Notes under the pieces: generated by a model
The model's input: the letters and a program-made list of their open reading frames with translations, nothing else
Databases searched by the model: none
What the model was told of the DNA's origin: nothing
Source: Falsochrobactrum shanghaiense
GTDB taxonomy: Bacteria > Pseudomonadota > Alphaproteobacteria > Rhizobiales > Rhizobiaceae
Reading direction: 5' to 3'
Length of the DNA: 64,000 bases
Assembly (NCBI RefSeq): GCF_003149535.1
Contig: NZ_QGDB01000002.1
Span: 248,001 to 312,000 of the forward strand
Part shown: positions 61,851-64,000 of the stretch, in pieces
Position numbering within the stretch: the first letter of the stretch is position 1
How the letters are laid out: every line of letters begins with the position of its first letter
Translations under genes and position numbers: made by a program

Positions 61851-63044
61851 ATGCAAATCATGAATAAATATGCCGGGATCAATCGGGAAGAAGCAATTTC
61901 CCTGTTGTCGAGCTTTATCAGGGTGCCTTCAATCAACCCTGCATTCCGCACCGAAAATGACACTGAATCGACCTATTTCGGCGAAGAAGCGGTTGCGGAA
62001 GTGCTCTGCGAGTGGCTGGAAGCAGCCAATATCGATTGCAGCATGGAAGCAGTCGAACCGGGACGGCCAAACCTGCTCGCCCGTGTCAAAGGCCGCAGCG
62101 GTGCGAAGAAAATGCTCTGGGAAGGGCATCTGGATACGGTGCAGGTTACCGGCATGGCGGATCCTTTTACACCGCGACTGGAGGGCGACAGGCTTTATGG
62201 ACGCGGTGCAGTCGATGATGGGGCAAGCGTCGTGGCTTTCATGCTGGCCATGCGTGCGCTCAAGGCTTCGCCGCCGCAGGCGGATGTCGATTTTCTCGCT
62301 GCCATGGATGAAGAATTCAGCTTTCGCGGCATAGTGCATCATCTGGCCAGGAAAGATCATTATGATCTGGGCGTGGCCGGGGAGCCGACATCGCTGCGGG
62401 TCGTGCGGGCCTGCAAGGGGACCGTGCGCTGGTGGGTGAATGTCGAGGGCAGGAATGCCCATACCGGCAAGCCGGAAGAGGGCATTAACGGCATCACCAT
62501 CGCGCGCCGTATTCTTGAGCTTTATGATGCTGAAATGCAGCGCCGGGCGAACGTGCATCCGCTGCTGGGCCCGGCAACGCTGACCTGCACGGCGATTGAA
62601 GCGGGCGTCGGCCCGAATACGGTTCCCGCAGCGTGCCGTATGCGTTTTGATTACCGCTTCCTGCCATCCGAGCCGGGACTGGAAGTGCATGCCGCGTTCA
62701 AAGCCGCGGCGGAAGCCGCCGCATCGGAGTTTCCCGGCGCGACGGTTACGGTGGAAGCGCCTTTCGTGAATTCGTCGGCCATGGATAACCCGGAAACGAG
62801 CGAGATCGTGACCCGTATGGGCAGGATTTGCGCTGCTTACGGGGTCGAAGCCGAGTCGATCGGGGTTCCCTATGGCTCGGATGCGACGAAAATGGTGGAT
62901 ATTGGTGGAATTCCGACCATTATCTTCGGACCGGGCAGTATCGATAAGGCGCATGCCCTGGATGAATTTGCGGAAATCGAGCCTATTGTCCAAGCTGCAA
63001 AAATGCTTGTCGATCTGGCTCATGATCTGGAAGCGCCGCTATAA
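61851..63044 (+). CDS. M20-family metallopeptidase/deacylase (ArgE/DapE-like)
   Basis: 397 residues. Metal ligands in LWEGHLDTVQV (His, Asp), YGRGAVDDGASV (bridging Asp), AAMDEEFSF (catalytic and metal Glu) and VAGEPTS; a dimerisation insertion runs about 180-300. It is an amidase acting on an N-acyl amino acid or small peptide. An ATG three codons later (61860) has slightly better spacing to gaaag. It has a shared LacI operator upstream and an intrinsic terminator downstream, so it is a single-gene unit. Confidence 0.85.
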   Translation: MQIMNKYAGINREEAISLLSSFIRVPSINPAFRTENDTESTYFGEEAVAEVLCEWLEAANIDCSMEAVEPGRPNLLARVKGRSGAKKMLWEGHLDTVQVTGMADPFTPRLEGDRLYGRGAVDDGASVVAFMLAMRALKASPPQADVDFLAAMDEEFSFRGIVHHLARKDHYDLGVAGEPTSLRVVRACKGTVRWWVNVEGRNAHTGKPEEGINGITIARRILELYDAEMQRRANVHPLLGPATLTCTAIEAGVGPNTVPAACRMRFDYRFLPSEPGLEVHAAFKAAAEAAASEFPGATVTVEAPFVNSSAMDNPETSEIVTRMGRICAAYGVEAESIGVPYGSDATKMVDIGGIPTIIFGPGSIDKAHALDEFAEIEPIVQAAKMLVDLAHDLEAPL

Positions 63045-63072
63045 GGCGCGTTCCGTTGCCGATGTAAGGGGG

Positions 63073-63117
63073 GGGCGGTTTCTGTGTCGTTGAAATCACA
63101 GAAACCGCCCTTTAAAT
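63073..63117 (+). terminator. Intrinsic terminator after the M20 peptidase gene
   Basis: Perfect 14-bp stem GGGCGGTTTCTGTG/CACAGAAACCGCCC (63073-63086 with 63097-63110), 10-nt loop, followed by TTTAAAT. It lies 28 bp after the stop and between convergent genes. Confidence 0.82.
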
Positions 63118-63166
63118 CATTGTTTTATCAAATTATCTTCTTGCAGGCGCTTTAAATGAAAGTGCC

Positions 63167-64000
63167 TTATGAGGGCAAGCCGGCGCCGCAAACGGCGACG
63201 GTGATTTTCTCTCCCTGCTGCGCCTTGTAGGCGCCCGAGAGAAGGGCTGCGACGGCGGCTGCTCCGGCGGGATCTGCCGCAATGCCCATTTCAAACCAAA
63301 GCCATTTTGCGGCTTCGCTCATATGCGCATCTTCGATCAGCACATATTCATCGATCACCTTGCGCGCCTGTGCAAAAAGGGCATCATCCGTCCGGCGACA
63401 GGACATGGTTGGAATTGCGCTCGTGATACGAGGGAGGGTGACAACTTCGCCTGCCGTAGCCGAATCATGCAATGTCGGGGAACCGAACGGCTCAACCACC
63501 ACGACCTTGATATTGGGATTAAGCGCCTTGAACGCTGTTCCGGCACCGGTCACGAAGCCGCCGCCGCCTGCGGCGATGATGACGGTCTCTGTTTCGGGGC
63601 GGTCTTCGAATATTTCAAGCGCGACGGTTCCCTGACCTGCGACTACATAAGGGTCGGCAAAAGGATGCACATAGGTTGCATTGTCCTTTTCGGCCAGATC
63701 GCGGGCAAGCGCGTTGCAATGGTCGAAATCAGCGCCGCCGATAACGGTTTTCGCGCCCCATGCCTGCATTTTCACTACTTTTTCTGCGGCAACCGATTCG
63801 GGCAGAAAGATCGTTACGGGCACCTTGGCAATGTGGCCGCAGCGCGCCACGGCCAGTCCGTGATTGCCGCCTGAAGCCGCAACCAGCCCGTGCGCGCGCT
63901 GCTCGGGCGACAGCGACATGACGCGATTGGCAGCGCCCCGGGCCTTGAACGAGCCGGAAACCTGAAGGCATTCAAGTTTCAACGCCAGTTCACCACCGGT
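63167..64000 (-). CDS. Threonine/serine dehydratase-family PLP enzyme (5' end outside window)
   Basis: At least 277 residues of the fold-type II PLP family. PLP lysine in SGSFKARGA, substrate loop AASGGNHGLAVA, and the phosphate-binding glycine loop AAGGGGFVTG are present; the C-terminal AVCGAGLPS is close to the usual end. The frame remains open to base 64000 (T-G-G-E-L before the first listed residues), so the start lies outside. Deaminates threonine/serine or a hydroxyamino-acid analogue; no C-terminal ACT domain, so the catabolic type or a relative such as EutB. Confidence 0.85.
   Translation of the reverse strand, partial: TGGELALKLECLQVSGSFKARGAANRVMSLSPEQRAHGLVAASGGNHGLAVARCGHIAKVPVTIFLPESVAAEKVVKMQAWGAKTVIGGADFDHCNALARDLAEKDNATYVHPFADPYVVAGQGTVALEIFEDRPETETVIIAAGGGGFVTGAGTAFKALNPNIKVVVVEPFGSPTLHDSATAGEVVTLPRITSAIPTMSCRRTDDALFAQARKVIDEYVLIEDAHMSEAAKWLWFEMGIAADPAGAAAVAALLSGAYKAQQGEKITVAVCGAGLPS

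Overview
The window looks like part of the second chromosome of a member of the Brucellaceae (Brucella, or the Ochrobactrum group now placed in Brucella). I infer this from moderate-to-high GC, typical alphaproteobacterial gene families, dense solute-importer and LysR/GntR/LacI regulator content, and several copies of a roughly 100-bp TAGAGC-ended palindromic repeat of the kind known in Brucella as Bru-RS. The exact species cannot be read from the sequence alone. I see no rRNA, tRNA, CRISPR array, intact insertion sequence or prophage. The window is almost entirely genes for importing and breaking down small organic molecules, with 61 protein genes, two of them cut by the window edges.

Left part (1-17168): the tail of an acetylpolyamine-amidohydrolase gene, a thioesterase and a lipoprotein, followed by a quaternary-amine/imino-acid region. 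A LysR regulator diverges from an enolase-superfamily epimerase/dehydratase, a DapA-like lyase and a DAO-type flavoenzyme. Facing these is an imine/keto-acid reductase with a ProXVW-type importer that has two tandem binding proteins. A TetR gene diverges from a trimethylamine-dehydrogenase-like demethylase and a DMSP-lyase-like cupin. A second LysR gene diverges from a Rieske mono-oxygenase of the glycine-betaine/stachydrine demethylase type. Together they suggest uptake and stepwise demethylation of betaines such as proline betaine, hydroxyproline betaine or DMSP; the exact substrate is not proven.

Sulfur and phosphonate part (17269-27300): a YeeE/YedE sulfur-compound transporter with a tiny exported cysteine protein and a conserved hypothetical protein diverges from a thioredoxin, CcdA and a three-domain periplasmic rhodanese. 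A chromate transporter follows, then a phnD-phnC-phnE-phnE importer with no C-P lyase genes.

Central part (27963-48280): nineteen genes on one strand. They encode a branched-chain-amino-acid-type ABC importer, then CoA transferase, enoyl-CoA hydratase, HMG-CoA-lyase-like protein, acyl-CoA dehydrogenase, two MmgE/PrpD proteins, two metallo-beta-lactamase-fold hydrolases, a LacI regulator, two Old-Yellow-Enzyme-type reductases, an Asp/Glu racemase-family protein, an acyl-CoA ligase and a quinone-reductase-like protein. This is the best candidate for an undescribed catabolic pathway. The acyl-CoA section would suit a branched dicarboxylate ending in an HMG-CoA-type cleavage.

Right part (48312-64000): a second betaine/imino-acid locus on the minus strand. 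It runs from GntR regulator through DapA-like lyase, aldehyde dehydrogenase, DAO flavoenzyme, binding protein, ATPase and two permeases, with a ProC-like reductase beyond. It repeats the logic of the left locus. Then come a cyclopropane fatty acid synthase, an exported phosphodiester-glycosidase-family protein, a LacI regulator and an M20 peptidase sharing a LacI-type operator, and the 3' part of a threonine/serine dehydratase.
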